In this document: one piece after another, positions 1-6,371 of the stretch
Layout: every line of letters begins with the position of its first letter
Numbering within the stretch: position 1 is the first letter of the stretch
DNA from: Cyclobacteriaceae bacterium
GTDB lineage: Bacteria > Bacteroidota > Bacteroidia > Cytophagales > Cyclobacteriaceae
Length of the DNA stretch: 8,044 bases
Assembly (NCBI GenBank): GCA_029882725.1
Contig: JAOUKG010000094.1
Span: forward strand, 1-8,044
Direction of reading: 5' to 3'
Position numbers and translations under genes: made by a program
Notes under the pieces: generated by a model
What the model was told of the DNA's origin: nothing
Databases searched by the model: none
Seen by the model: the letters and a program-made list of their open reading frames with translations, nothing else

Positions 1-171
1 TACTCCTGAAAATGGGGCAGGCACTTCAAAAGTAGCCTTATCGGCTTGGACTTCCAGCAAGGCCTCCTCTTTCATAAATGAATCCCCGGGTTCCTTGTAC
101 CACAAAACGACTAAACTTTCTGTGCCTTCCCCCACTTCAGGAGGTAAAACAATATCAACTAATTCTGACAT
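1..171 (-). CDS. acoC: Dihydrolipoamide acyltransferase (E2), N-terminal lipoyl domain, partial
   Basis: The first 57 residues of an E2 subunit, cut by the left edge of the window. It starts MSELVDIVLPPEVGEGTES and contains the lipoyl-domain hairpin ADKATFEVPAP, in which K45 is the lysine expected to carry lipoate. The swinging lipoyl arm takes the acyl group from E1 and passes it to the E2 core to form acyl-CoA. The ATG lies 9 bp after the stop of the upstream E1 beta gene, so the two are clearly co-transcribed. The leader is A-rich (AAAGAACAAGT) with no strong Shine-Dalgarno. The catalytic core and any E3-binding domain lie outside the window. The symbol acoC depends on the acetoin assignment of the locus; a pyruvate or branched-chain E2 would begin in the same way. 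The lipoyl-domain call is firm and the substrate is inferred. Confidence 0.9.
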   Translation of the reverse strand, partial: MSELVDIVLPPEVGEGTESLVVLWYKEPGDSFMKEEALLEVQADKATFEVPAPFSGV

Positions 172-180
172 ACTTGTTCT

Positions 181-1203
181 TTATGAATAAATTACTTTTT
201 TGGCTGCCTCCGCAATTTTATGGCTATTGGGCAAAACATACTGCTCAAGAACCCTGCTGTAGGGAATTGGCACATCGGGATTAGCCAATCTACATATAGG
301 AGCTTTTAATGCGGCAAAACCTTCGGAAGCAACGATAGCGGCAACTTCGGCAGTAATGCCATAAGACATATAATCTTCATCAACAATAAGCAATCTTCCT
401 GTTTTCTTAACAGAATTAATTATGGTTTCCTTGTCAATGGGTTTCACCGATATCAGATCAATTATTTCCGCACTAATAGCACTTCCATCCAGTATTTCGG
501 CAGCCTTTACAGCAGCTACCGTCATCATTTGTACACCAACAATAGTAATATCACTCCCTTCCTGTACTACTTTGGCCTTATTTAGTGGCAAAGTATATTC
601 TTCCTCAGGCACCGGACCAAAAGAAGCAGGGATTTGATCCATCCAGCCGAGCCCCTGAAGGGTTTTATGAAACATAAAAACAACCGGATTATCGTCCCTG
701 ATAGCTGCCGCCATTAAACCTTTGATATCAAAGGGATAGGTTGGAGCTACTACTTTAAGCCCCGGAAGGTGACCGAAGGAAGCATATAATGTTTGAGAAT
801 GTTGTGCCGCATCACTATACCCCCCACCTACGGCAGTAGTCAACACAATGGGCAATTTCACATTACCTCCCGACATGTAGGTAATTTTAGCCATATGGTT
901 GTATATCTGATCCATTACAACTCCATGAAAATCAACAAACATCAATTCCACAATAGGGCGGAATCCTTCGGCTGCTGCTCCGATGGCTGCTCCGATAAAA
1001 GCCGTTTCAGAAATGGGAGTATCCATAACCCGGTCACTTCCAAATTTTTCTTTTAGTCCTGTTGATGACCCGAAAATTCCTCCATAGGTTCCCACATCTT
1101 CACCCATGATGAAAATTTTATCATCTCTTTCCATTTCCTGTTCAATTGCCAGAGTCATGGCTTTGCTGCCCGTTAGTTTTTTTGTTTTAGTTAACGTTTC
1201 CAT
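181..1203 (-). CDS. acoB: 2-oxo acid/acetoin dehydrogenase E1 component, beta subunit
   Basis: A complete 340-residue E1 beta subunit, the usual length for AcoB/PdhB-type proteins. The N-terminal pyrimidine-binding half has the family hallmarks: MGEDVGTYGG (33-42), DTPISE (61-66) with E66 as the likely catalytic glutamate that activates the ThDP aminopyrimidine, and GGGYSDAAQHSQ (126-137) with H135 at the conserved active-site histidine. The C-terminal transketolase-like domain spans roughly 205-330. With E1 alpha it forms the alpha2beta2 enzyme that decarboxylates or cleaves the substrate and reductively acylates the lipoyl arm of E2. It starts 32 bp after the E1 alpha stop and ends 9 bp before the E2 start, so it is the middle gene of the operon. 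The region before the ATG is almost pure A/T, typical of Bacteroidota leaders. The acetoin assignment rests on the adjacent AcoR-type regulator; pyruvate or another 2-oxo acid remains possible. Confidence 0.93.
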   Translation of the reverse strand: METLTKTKKLTGSKAMTLAIEQEMERDDKIFIMGEDVGTYGGIFGSSTGLKEKFGSDRVMDTPISETAFIGAAIGAAAEGFRPIVELMFVDFHGVVMDQIYNHMAKITYMSGGNVKLPIVLTTAVGGGYSDAAQHSQTLYASFGHLPGLKVVAPTYPFDIKGLMAAAIRDDNPVVFMFHKTLQGLGWMDQIPASFGPVPEEEYTLPLNKAKVVQEGSDITIVGVQMMTVAAVKAAEILDGSAISAEIIDLISVKPIDKETIINSVKKTGRLLIVDEDYMSYGITAEVAAIVASEGFAALKAPICRLANPDVPIPYSRVLEQYVLPNSHKIAEAAKKVIYS

Positions 1204-1235
1204 TTTAATATTTTTATTTTTTTACATTTTTTTAA

Positions 1236-2222
1236 TTACACAAATACATCCTCAAGAGCCTCTTCGGGGTGTGGTAGTTCACTTTCCATAGCAAACTGAT
1301 AAGCATTGTTTATCTCTGCTGCTATTCTGGCATCTATTTTCTCAAAATCAATTTTACTACTGAGATTCTTTTCGATCATAAAATTCATAACCCGGTTTAT
1401 AGGATCTTTTTTTAGCAAAGAAGGCACTTCTTCCTTGTCTCTGTACAATTCAGGATCTCCCTGAAAATGACCTAAAAACCTATAGGTTTCAATTTCAATT
1501 ATAGAGGGACCTCCCCCTTTCCTGGCCCTTTCAACTGCTTCTTTGGAAACTTTATACATTTCGAAAGGATCATTATCTTTTACCAAATATCCTTTTATCC
1601 CGTATGCGGCAGCCCGAACATCATTACTTGGCACACAGGTAGATTCTGATTTAGGAACGGAAATTCCCCAGGAATTGTCTTCTATTACTACAATCAGCGG
1701 TAAATGCCACAAAGAGGCGAGGTTCAATGATTCATGAAAAGCCCCGGCATTTGCAGCACCCTCACCAATAAATGAAACAGCAACCCAGTCTTTTCCCTTT
1801 TTTTTGGCAGCAAGTGCTGCTCCCACGGCATGAGGTATACCCGCTGCTACTATTCCTCCACAGGAAAATTTAACTTCAGGATCGAATAAATGCATATGCC
1901 CCCCTTTTCCTTTCCCAAGACCCGTTTTTTTTCCAAAAATCTCGGCAGTCATTTTGTTCAGATCTACATTTTTAGCAATAGCATGGTGATGAGGACGATG
2001 GGGAGCGGTTACAGTATCCTCCTTTTTAAGATGTACACAAATACCCACGGCTGCAGGTTCCTGTCCATTTGACAAGTGCATTTCACCGGGAACAGGCCCG
2101 GATCCAATGTTAAATACGGGTTGTTTGCCTTCCATATAAGCGGCTTGCATACGTTCTTCAAACAAACGCGACATTTTCATTTTTTCATACATCCAGAGAA
2201 GATGTTCTTTACTGATTTCCAT
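1236..2222 (-). CDS. acoA: 2-oxo acid/acetoin dehydrogenase E1 component, alpha subunit
   Basis: A complete 328-residue E1 alpha subunit of the ThDP-dependent dehydrogenase complexes, matching AcoA in length. Visible motifs are LSNGQEPAAVG (50-60), the active-site histidine cluster HRPHHHAIAK (75-84), the loop GKGKGGHMHLFDP (103-115), and the ThDP/Mg binding fold beginning IGEGAANAGAFHES (152-165) and closing at EDNSWGIS (181-188). The first triad is GEG rather than the textbook GDG; glutamate keeps a carboxylate at the metal-ligand position. As I recall, GEG also occurs in a subfamily carrying the HRPHHH form, so this need not mean loss of function. It is the first gene of the operon, 32 bp before E1 beta, and is preceded by a sigma54-like promoter. 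The ATG at 2222 gives a full-length N-terminus. Acetoin is the favoured substrate because of the AcoR-type gene next door, but it is not provable here. Confidence 0.93.
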   Translation of the reverse strand: MEISKEHLLWMYEKMKMSRLFEERMQAAYMEGKQPVFNIGSGPVPGEMHLSNGQEPAAVGICVHLKKEDTVTAPHRPHHHAIAKNVDLNKMTAEIFGKKTGLGKGKGGHMHLFDPEVKFSCGGIVAAGIPHAVGAALAAKKKGKDWVAVSFIGEGAANAGAFHESLNLASLWHLPLIVVIEDNSWGISVPKSESTCVPSNDVRAAAYGIKGYLVKDNDPFEMYKVSKEAVERARKGGGPSIIEIETYRFLGHFQGDPELYRDKEEVPSLLKKDPINRVMNFMIEKNLSSKIDFEKIDARIAAEINNAYQFAMESELPHPEEALEDVFV

Positions 2223-2253
2223 AATAATAGTATGTTAAAGTTAAGTATTATCG

Positions 2254-2271
2254 CACCCTCATTTTGAGGTG
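2254..2271 (-). promoter_or_regulatory. Hairpin at predicted 5' end of the E1 operon mRNA
   Basis: Read on the minus strand, CACCTCA and TGAGGGTG pair as a 7-bp stem with one bulged G around an AAA loop. It begins within 1-2 nt of the transcription start predicted from the -24/-12 element. Such 5'-terminal stems can protect mRNA from decay. The stem is short and could be coincidental. Confidence 0.25.
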
Positions 2272-2283
2272 TAACCACCCTTA

Positions 2284-2299
2284 TGAAAATAAAATGCCA
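2284..2299 (-). promoter_or_regulatory. Candidate sigma-54 (-24/-12) promoter of the E1/E2 operon
   Basis: On the minus strand the sequence TGGCATTTTATTTTCA aligns with the sigma54 consensus TGGCACGNNNNTTGCA. The -24 block TGGCA is exact and the spacing is exact. The -12 block reads TTTCA instead of TTGCA, so one of the two most conserved -12 bases (G) is replaced by T. The predicted start is near 2272, giving a leader of about 50 nt before the E1 alpha ATG. Its orientation toward the dehydrogenase operon and the divergent sigma54-type activator support it. The -12 mismatch is the main doubt. Confidence 0.55.
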
Positions 2300-2384
2300 G
2301 AACCCCCTGAGTTTTGAAAAGTTGGTTTTCTGAAATAAAAAACGTATTTTTAGTTAAGATAATGGTATTTGAATTTCGTCCATA

Positions 2385-2434
2385 TGTTACAGTTTGTAAC
2401 ACTTTACAGCAGATTTGTAATTAACAATGTTACA
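2385..2434. promoter_or_regulatory. Candidate enhancer (upstream activating sequence) for the AcoR-like regulator
   Basis: A perfect palindrome TGTTACA-GTT-TGTAACA occupies 2385-2401. The 10-mer TGTTACAGTT recurs exactly at 2428-2437, 43 bp away (about four helical turns), and imperfect half-sites (TTTACA at 2403-2408, TTGTAA at 2415-2420) lie between. The cluster is about 110-160 bp upstream of the predicted sigma54 start, where enhancer-binding proteins normally sit, and 33-80 bp upstream of the regulator's own ATG, which would allow autoregulation. Operator identity is inferred from symmetry, repetition and position. Confidence 0.6.
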
Positions 2435-2466
2435 GTTGATATCTCCGGATTATAGTAACCTGAAAA

Positions 2467-4344
2467 ATGATACAAGAATTCGAACAATATCTTTCCATAG
2501 ATCGGGCCTTATTAAAAGATTGGCAGGAATACCATGAAAACCATACACTTTCCGGCGGGGCTATAAGTTCTTCTATAGAAAATGCATGGAAGCGTTGTGA
2601 GTCATTAAAAGTAAAATCAAACACAGCCAGTGCTCCTAATATTGCCAGCAATTCGGAATTGGATTCTCTACTTGAAATGAACCGGTTAATTTTAAAATCG
2701 TCAATTCCTCATATGGATGTTTTGTTTCAGGAGTTAAAAAATCTGGATCCCTATGTTATTCTTGCCGATAATGAAGGTACAATCCTGAAATTATTACATA
2801 CTAAAGGGAGGAACTTGATACCGGAAAAAGTCAATATTTTACCCGGTGCTTCATGGACCGAAGAGAATTGTGGCAACAACGGTATTGGAAGTGTTATAAA
2901 AGAAAACAATACAGTATCTGTTTTTGGCTATGAGCATTATTGTAGTGGTTTTCATGAGTGGATATGTACGGGGATGCCTATTCGTGACCCACTTATAGGT
3001 AAACAGCTAGGTGTCGTCAATATTTCAGGGAATAAAAAACTGGTTTCCCTTCATAATCGTGCCCTGGTACAAAGCATAGGACGTCTTATAGAAGTTAGTT
3101 TGTATGAGCATCTGTTTTTTTCTGAGGAAAGTAGTTATTTTCAATTATTAAACTCCGAAAAACCCGTAATTGCTTTCGATGAATATTTCAAAATTACACA
3201 TGTAAATGTACCAGCGGTCAGGGAATTGGGATTGATTTCGGGTGATAGCTTCCAAATTTTCCCTCCTGAAATGAGCCTGCCAACATTTCTTCCAATTAAA
3301 AATAAATATAAAGATGAAAAGGGAAGGGAATGGATGGTAAGTACCAGCCCCTACATTATAAGTGGGCGAATATTGGGGAGAATTGCAGTATTTGATAAGA
3401 TCAATAATGCTGCCCTTCCAGGGAGTTTTTCAATTAATAAAAAGTCGAATGGAGTTTCAGAAATAGTAACACAAAATGCTGAAATGGAGCGACTTAAGCT
3501 ACAAGCGATACAAATGGGCTCCAATGATTATCCTGTTTTAATCGTGGGGGAAACAGGTACGGGCAAAGAACTTTTCGCTAAGGTCATTCATGACTATTCC
3601 AAACGAAACAAAAAACCTTTTGTAATTGTAAACTGTGGGGCCATACCAAAAGACCTTATTGCCAGCGAATTATTTGGGTATGTAAAAGGAGCCTTCACCA
3701 ATGCAAACCCTTCAGGAAAAAAAGGGATGTTTGAAGTAGCCAACGGGGGCACCTTGTTTTTAGATGAAATAGGAGAGTTGCCTCTGGATATGCAAACTTA
3801 CCTGTTACGTGTGTTGGAGGATAATACAGTCTATCGGTTGGGTAGTACCGAAGGAATACCTGTAAATGTTAGAATTGTGGCCGCCACGAATAAAGAATTA
3901 AAAGACAATGTAAAGTTTAGATCTGATCTGCTTTATCGAATAAATGTAATGACCCTATCAATTCCTCCATTACGTGACAGGAAAGGTGACGTAATGTTGC
4001 TTTTTAGTCATTTTATTAAAAACCATGAAGCCCATTATATAAGTGTTAAAAATGAAGTGTTTAACCTACTTAAAAGTTATGATTGGCCGGGAAATGTACG
4101 TGAGTTAAAAAACACTTGTCTCTCGGCTATTTTCAATACAGAATTCAGAAAAGATTCCATTATTACTCTGGAAGACTTGCCAAAGAGCATTAAGGGGAAA
4201 AAAGAGATTATAGAAAGAAGTACAAACTATTCCAATGTGCAGGCAGCAATAAAAAAGACGGGGGGCAATAAGTCAAAAGCTGCGGAATTACTCGGCATTT
4301 CAAGAATGACTCTTTATCGTATGATACATGAAGTAAAAGTTTAA
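2467..4344 (+). CDS. acoR: Sigma-54-dependent enhancer-binding transcriptional regulator, AcoR type
   Basis: A 625-residue three-domain bacterial enhancer-binding protein. The N-terminal part (about 1-220) is the AcoR-type GAF sensor: an AWKRC motif near residue 40, then PGASWTEENCGNNGIG (126-141), EHYCSGFHEWIC (156-167) and MPIRDP (170-175). A PAS-like stretch follows at about 225-310. The AAA+ domain has Walker A GETGTGKE (361-368), Walker B GGTLFLDE (427-434), FRSDLLYRIN with arginines 485 and 491 (484-493), PPLRDR (500-505) and WPGNVREL (540-547). The C-terminus is a Fis-type helix-turn-helix (GGNKSKAAELLGISRMTLYR, 599-618). The sigma54-contacting loop reads GAFTNA (408-413) rather than GAFTGA. 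An in-frame TGA lies 6 bp before the ATG, so translation cannot start further upstream. It is divergent from the dehydrogenase operon, which it very probably activates on sensing acetoin or a related ligand. AcoR is the best family match; the effector is unproven. Confidence 0.92.
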   Translation: MIQEFEQYLSIDRALLKDWQEYHENHTLSGGAISSSIENAWKRCESLKVKSNTASAPNIASNSELDSLLEMNRLILKSSIPHMDVLFQELKNLDPYVILADNEGTILKLLHTKGRNLIPEKVNILPGASWTEENCGNNGIGSVIKENNTVSVFGYEHYCSGFHEWICTGMPIRDPLIGKQLGVVNISGNKKLVSLHNRALVQSIGRLIEVSLYEHLFFSEESSYFQLLNSEKPVIAFDEYFKITHVNVPAVRELGLISGDSFQIFPPEMSLPTFLPIKNKYKDEKGREWMVSTSPYIISGRILGRIAVFDKINNAALPGSFSINKKSNGVSEIVTQNAEMERLKLQAIQMGSNDYPVLIVGETGTGKELFAKVIHDYSKRNKKPFVIVNCGAIPKDLIASELFGYVKGAFTNANPSGKKGMFEVANGGTLFLDEIGELPLDMQTYLLRVLEDNTVYRLGSTEGIPVNVRIVAATNKELKDNVKFRSDLLYRINVMTLSIPPLRDRKGDVMLLFSHFIKNHEAHYISVKNEVFNLLKSYDWPGNVRELKNTCLSAIFNTEFRKDSIITLEDLPKSIKGKKEIIERSTNYSNVQAAIKKTGGNKSKAAELLGISRMTLYRMIHEVKV

Positions 4345-4454
4345 AGTGTAGAATAAGTGGTTATTTGAATTCAAAAAGTTAAAGGAGAAGTTTAAGAGGT
4401 ATAAAGGGCTGGAGTCTGAAAGACATTAGGACCAATTCCGGGAAAATATAAGCA

Positions 4455-4472
4455 ATTATCCATTAGGATAAT
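4455..4472. repeat. Perfect 7-bp inverted repeat with 4-nt loop
   Basis: ATTATCC-ATTA-GGATAAT forms a perfect small hairpin 110 bp after the regulator stop. It is AT-rich and not followed by a T-run, so it would be a weak terminator at best. Confidence 0.35.
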
Positions 4473-4491
4473 AGTAATTAAATTTATCTAA

Positions 4492-4522
4492 AGAGGTGAT
4501 AAATCAGAGAGGTATAAATCAG
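4492..4522. repeat. Tandem duplication of a 15-16 bp unit
   Basis: AGAGGTGATAAATCAG (4492-4507) is followed directly by AGAGGTATAAATCAG (4508-4522), differing by a single-base deletion. A partial third relative, AGAGGTATAAA, occurs about 100 bp earlier near 4395. Confidence 0.8.
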
Positions 4523-4527
4523 GATTA

Positions 4528-4555
4528 TTCAATGGGATTTGTTCAATGGGGTTTG
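4528..4555. repeat. Tandem duplication of a 14 bp unit
   Basis: TTCAATGGGATTTG (4528-4541) is followed without gap by TTCAATGGGGTTTG (4542-4555), with one substitution. It begins 5 bp after the preceding tandem pair and has an unrelated unit. Confidence 0.8.
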
Positions 4556-4589
4556 ACTTCAGAATTTTATTGCAATCTAAAATACCTTT

Positions 4590-4625
4590 GGATTTTACGA
4601 ATTTTTCGGATTTTACGAACCTTTC
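4590..4625. repeat. Tandem duplication of an 18 bp unit leading into a palindrome
   Basis: GGATTTTACGAATTTTTC (4590-4607) is followed directly by GGATTTTACGAACCTTTC (4608-4625); 16 of 18 bases match. The second copy forms part of the left arm of the large hairpin at 4612-4657, and its TTTACG is answered by CGTAAA at 4652-4657. Confidence 0.85.
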
Positions 4626-4657
4626 GAAGGTTTGGAACCTTCGAAAGGTTTCGTAAA
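4612..4657. repeat. Long nested palindrome; REP-like element or bidirectional terminator
   Basis: AACCTTTCGAAGGTT (4618-4632) and AACCTTCGAAAGGTT (4636-4650) are exact reverse complements around a TGG loop. The stem continues after one bulged T (4651) as TTTACG (4612-4617) with CGTAAA (4652-4657). Each arm is also nearly self-complementary (AACC...GGTT), so it can fold as one long hairpin or as two small ones. It lies between convergent genes and could end transcription from both sides, although neither side has a clean T-run. The nested design also resembles dispersed REP/palindromic elements mobilised by RAYT-type transposases; no such gene is in the window. Confidence 0.8.
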
Positions 4658-4682
4658 TTTCGGTAATTATAGACAAAACAAC

Positions 4683-4712
4683 CGTTTATAAACGTTTATA
4701 TTCGTTTCAATT
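4683..4712. repeat. Three degenerate tandem copies of a 10 bp unit
   Basis: CGTTTATAAA, CGTTTATATT and CGTTTCAATT follow one another directly. The first junction creates a perfect 12-bp palindrome (CGTTTATAAACG, 4683-4694). It is the fourth short tandem set in 220 bp. Confidence 0.65.
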
Positions 4713-4757
4713 TAACCCACTTAATACCGTTAAATAATAGAAAAAATAAGGGGAGAA

Positions 4758-5558
4758 TTATTTATTGGCAACATAATTTCCCACGGTGCCTACGGGAGCG
4801 AGCCATACTCCATTGGCAGGATCGGCGGCGTATTTCATCAGGTCTTCCAACATGGAAAGACGGGTGGTTTGTGCTCCGCCCTCACCCATATCGTGCCCGG
4901 CAAGAACCAGCCACTTACCAGATTCCCTGGCACTTTCAATCATCTTCTTTACTTCATCAAAATCTTTTCCATCCATTTCCATTCCTGTTAGTTGAGCGAA
5001 ATCACAGTAAGTAGGATCAACAGGAGCTTCATCCATCCAGCCCCTACCCGACTTGAATAATTCTGCCACAACCGGCACATAACTTTTGGTATCTTTTCCC
5101 CTACCTACAAAGGTTTGTCCGCATGGATAAGCAAACACTTCAGGCGTAACGCCCAATAAGGACTTAATCTGCTCATTAGCACTAGTAAGTTCCTTTTTCA
5201 TATCTTCGATAGAGTAATCTTCAAGGGCATGATCTCTCGACCAATTAAAATTTCCCGTACACGGGTGATTTAGTGAATGATTTCCTATCTCATGTCCGTT
5301 TTTTACTGCTTTTTTCCACCCTTTCAATCTCGTTTCAACAGCAGAAGGCACCACATAGAAAGTCGCCTTCACGTCATATTTATCGAGTAATGCCGTACCT
5401 ACTTCTACCTGACTTGCACGACCATCATCAAAAGTCAGGCTTACAGCCACTTTTTTTCCTTTTGGCCAGGTAAAACCTTCCTTCTTTTCGGGCGATAATC
5501 GAACAAAAAGAAATATAATGACAAGAAACGTGGATAAGGAGTAGATGATGTTCTTCAT
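4758..5558 (-). CDS. Membrane-anchored polysaccharide deacetylase family (NodB/CE4) protein
   Basis: A 266-residue protein from the ATG at 5558. Residues 2-20 (KNIIYSLSTFLVIIFLFVR) form a hydrophobic N-terminal anchor or signal, so the enzyme is expected outside the cytoplasm. The NodB domain has the metal and catalytic motifs in order: SLTFDDG (40-46, D44/D45), the zinc-binding HSLNH (94-98), AYPCG (143-147) and a late LAGHD (219-223, H222). CE4 enzymes hydrolyse N- or O-acetyl groups from polysaccharides such as chitooligomers, peptidoglycan or xylan; the substrate cannot be read from sequence. An in-frame TTG at 5576 would add six residues, but it overlaps a TATATTTG string that fits the Bacteroidota -7 promoter box, so the ATG is preferred. 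The gene is a single unit, divergent from the secreted DUF1080 gene, and both suggest carbohydrate processing at the cell surface. Confidence 0.88.
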   Translation of the reverse strand: MKNIIYSLSTFLVIIFLFVRLSPEKKEGFTWPKGKKVAVSLTFDDGRASQVEVGTALLDKYDVKATFYVVPSAVETRLKGWKKAVKNGHEIGNHSLNHPCTGNFNWSRDHALEDYSIEDMKKELTSANEQIKSLLGVTPEVFAYPCGQTFVGRGKDTKSYVPVVAELFKSGRGWMDEAPVDPTYCDFAQLTGMEMDGKDFDEVKKMIESARESGKWLVLAGHDMGEGGAQTTRLSMLEDLMKYAADPANGVWLAPVGTVGNYVANK

Positions 5559-5573
5559 GAGTAATTGTTTTTT

Positions 5574-5581
5574 CAAATATA
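5574..5581 (-). promoter_or_regulatory. Candidate -7 box for the deacetylase gene
   Basis: TATATTTG on the minus strand matches the Bacteroidota -7 consensus TAnnTTTG exactly, 15 bp before the preferred ATG. No clear -33 TTG is found at the usual distance, and the implied leader is very short. Confidence 0.3.
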
Positions 5582-5698
5582 ATATAATTTTTAATTGATA
5601 GTAGATGGAAGAGTGGAGAGCGGTTATAATTGTTAATTATCAATTGTTTATTAAAAACCGTTATTCTACATGATTTTTTGACCATTGATAAATTAAAA

Positions 5699-5730
5699 TT
5701 GTGCTAATTCCATCAAAAACCTCATTTTTG
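5699..5730 (+). promoter_or_regulatory. Candidate Bacteroidota housekeeping promoter for the DUF1080 gene
   Basis: TTG at 5699-5701 and CATTTTTG at 5723-5730 fit the -33 (TTTG/TTG) and -7 (TAnnTTTG, one mismatch) elements of the Bacteroidota primary sigma factor, with a 21-bp spacer. The predicted start is near 5736, about 20 nt before the ATG at 5758. Confidence 0.45.
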
Positions 5731-5757
5731 TAAAAATTATTTCAATAAAAAAGAATC

Positions 5758-6351
5758 ATGAAAAACGTATATCTAATTTTAATTGCATTAATGCTAAGCT
5801 CAAGTGCATTTTCACAGAGCCAAAAGCTATTTAATGGTAAAGATCTTACTGGATGGAAAATCCACGGTACTGAGAAATGGTATGTTGAAAAAGGATTGTT
5901 AATTTCTGAAAGTGGCCCTGATGCTGAATACGGGTATTTAGCTACAGAAAAGAGCTACAAAAACTTTGAAATCACAGTACAATTCAAGCAAGAGGCCAAT
6001 GGAAACAGTGGTCTGTTTTTCCGTTCATCTATCGATGGCACCAAGATTACAGGATGGCAAGCTGAGGTAGCTCCTCCGGGCAACGATACAGGTGGAATTT
6101 ACGAATCGTATGGTAGAGGTTGGTTGATCAAACCCGATCCATCACTTGATAAATATTTGAAATTCGGAAAATGGAATACCATGAAAGTTCGTGTTGAAGG
6201 CGACAAAGTAACAACCTGGTTGAATGGTCATCAAATGATCACTCTTACAGATGAGAAAATTGGTCAGGCTGAAGGACAAATTGCTTTGCAAATCCATTCT
6301 GGTGGTGGTATCAAAGTATATTGGAAAAACTTGAGAATAACCGAGTTATAA
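5758..6351 (+). CDS. Secreted DUF1080 (3-keto-disaccharide hydrolase-like) protein
   Basis: A 197-residue single-domain exported protein. Residues 1-19 form a classical signal peptide (MKNVYLILIALML, then SSSAFS) with likely cleavage between S19 and Q20. The mature part opens with the DUF1080 hallmark LFNGKDLTGW (24-33) and continues with the jelly-roll pattern of the family: KNFEITVQFKQEANGNSGLF in the middle, GKWNTMKVRV, then WLNGHQM, and a final WKNLRITEL strand. DUF1080/PF06439 proteins are LamG-like beta-sandwiches; some have been linked to hydrolysis of 3-keto-glycosides made by sugar 3-dehydrogenases. The neighbours here do not include such an oxidoreductase, so the activity stays inferred. 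The length is that of a single domain with no sorting tail or lipoprotein cysteine, so the protein is probably soluble in the periplasm. It has its own candidate promoter and a strong terminator, so it is probably monocistronic. Confidence 0.9.
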   Translation: MKNVYLILIALMLSSSAFSQSQKLFNGKDLTGWKIHGTEKWYVEKGLLISESGPDAEYGYLATEKSYKNFEITVQFKQEANGNSGLFFRSSIDGTKITGWQAEVAPPGNDTGGIYESYGRGWLIKPDPSLDKYLKFGKWNTMKVRVEGDKVTTWLNGHQMITLTDEKIGQAEGQIALQIHSGGGIKVYWKNLRITEL

Positions 6352-6371
6352 GCAATATTTTATTCTTATTT

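Larger units (their letters stand above)
4345..4757. other. Intergenic region without a credible gene, rich in short repeats
   Basis: This is the gap between the convergent ends of the regulator and the deacetylase gene. No start-plus-coding pattern is convincing. What it holds is structural: a 7-bp hairpin (4455-4472), tandem duplications with unit lengths of about 16, 14, 18 and 10 bp (4492-4712), and a long nested palindrome (4612-4657). The first 100 bp after the regulator stop are purine-rich with no terminator-like T-run. Confidence 0.7.

Noticed and set aside
422..1056. Plus-strand open frames inside the E1 beta gene
   Set aside because: They are antisense shadows of a well-conserved dehydrogenase subunit.
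2341..2352. TATTTTTA with TTG at 2322 as a housekeeping promoter for the regulator gene
   Set aside because: The -7 box lacks the conserved final G and would give a leader of over 100 nt; too weak to list as a feature.
4488..4676. 62-codon minus-strand frame across the repeat region
   Set aside because: It exists because the tandem repeats keep a frame open; its repeated FVKS words are simply the translated 18-mer, and it has no leader or plausible composition.
4492..4712. CRISPR array
   Set aside because: The units are different sequences, are adjacent without spacers, and each occurs only two or three times.
5556..5576. TTG at 5576 as the start of the deacetylase, adding six residues
   Set aside because: The TTG lies within TATATTTG, an exact match to the Bacteroidota -7 box, and the ATG at 5558 already gives a complete N-terminal anchor.
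5428..5685. 85-codon minus-strand frame before the deacetylase
   Set aside because: It overlaps the deacetylase coding region in another frame and covers the promoter area; the NodB protein is clearly the real product.
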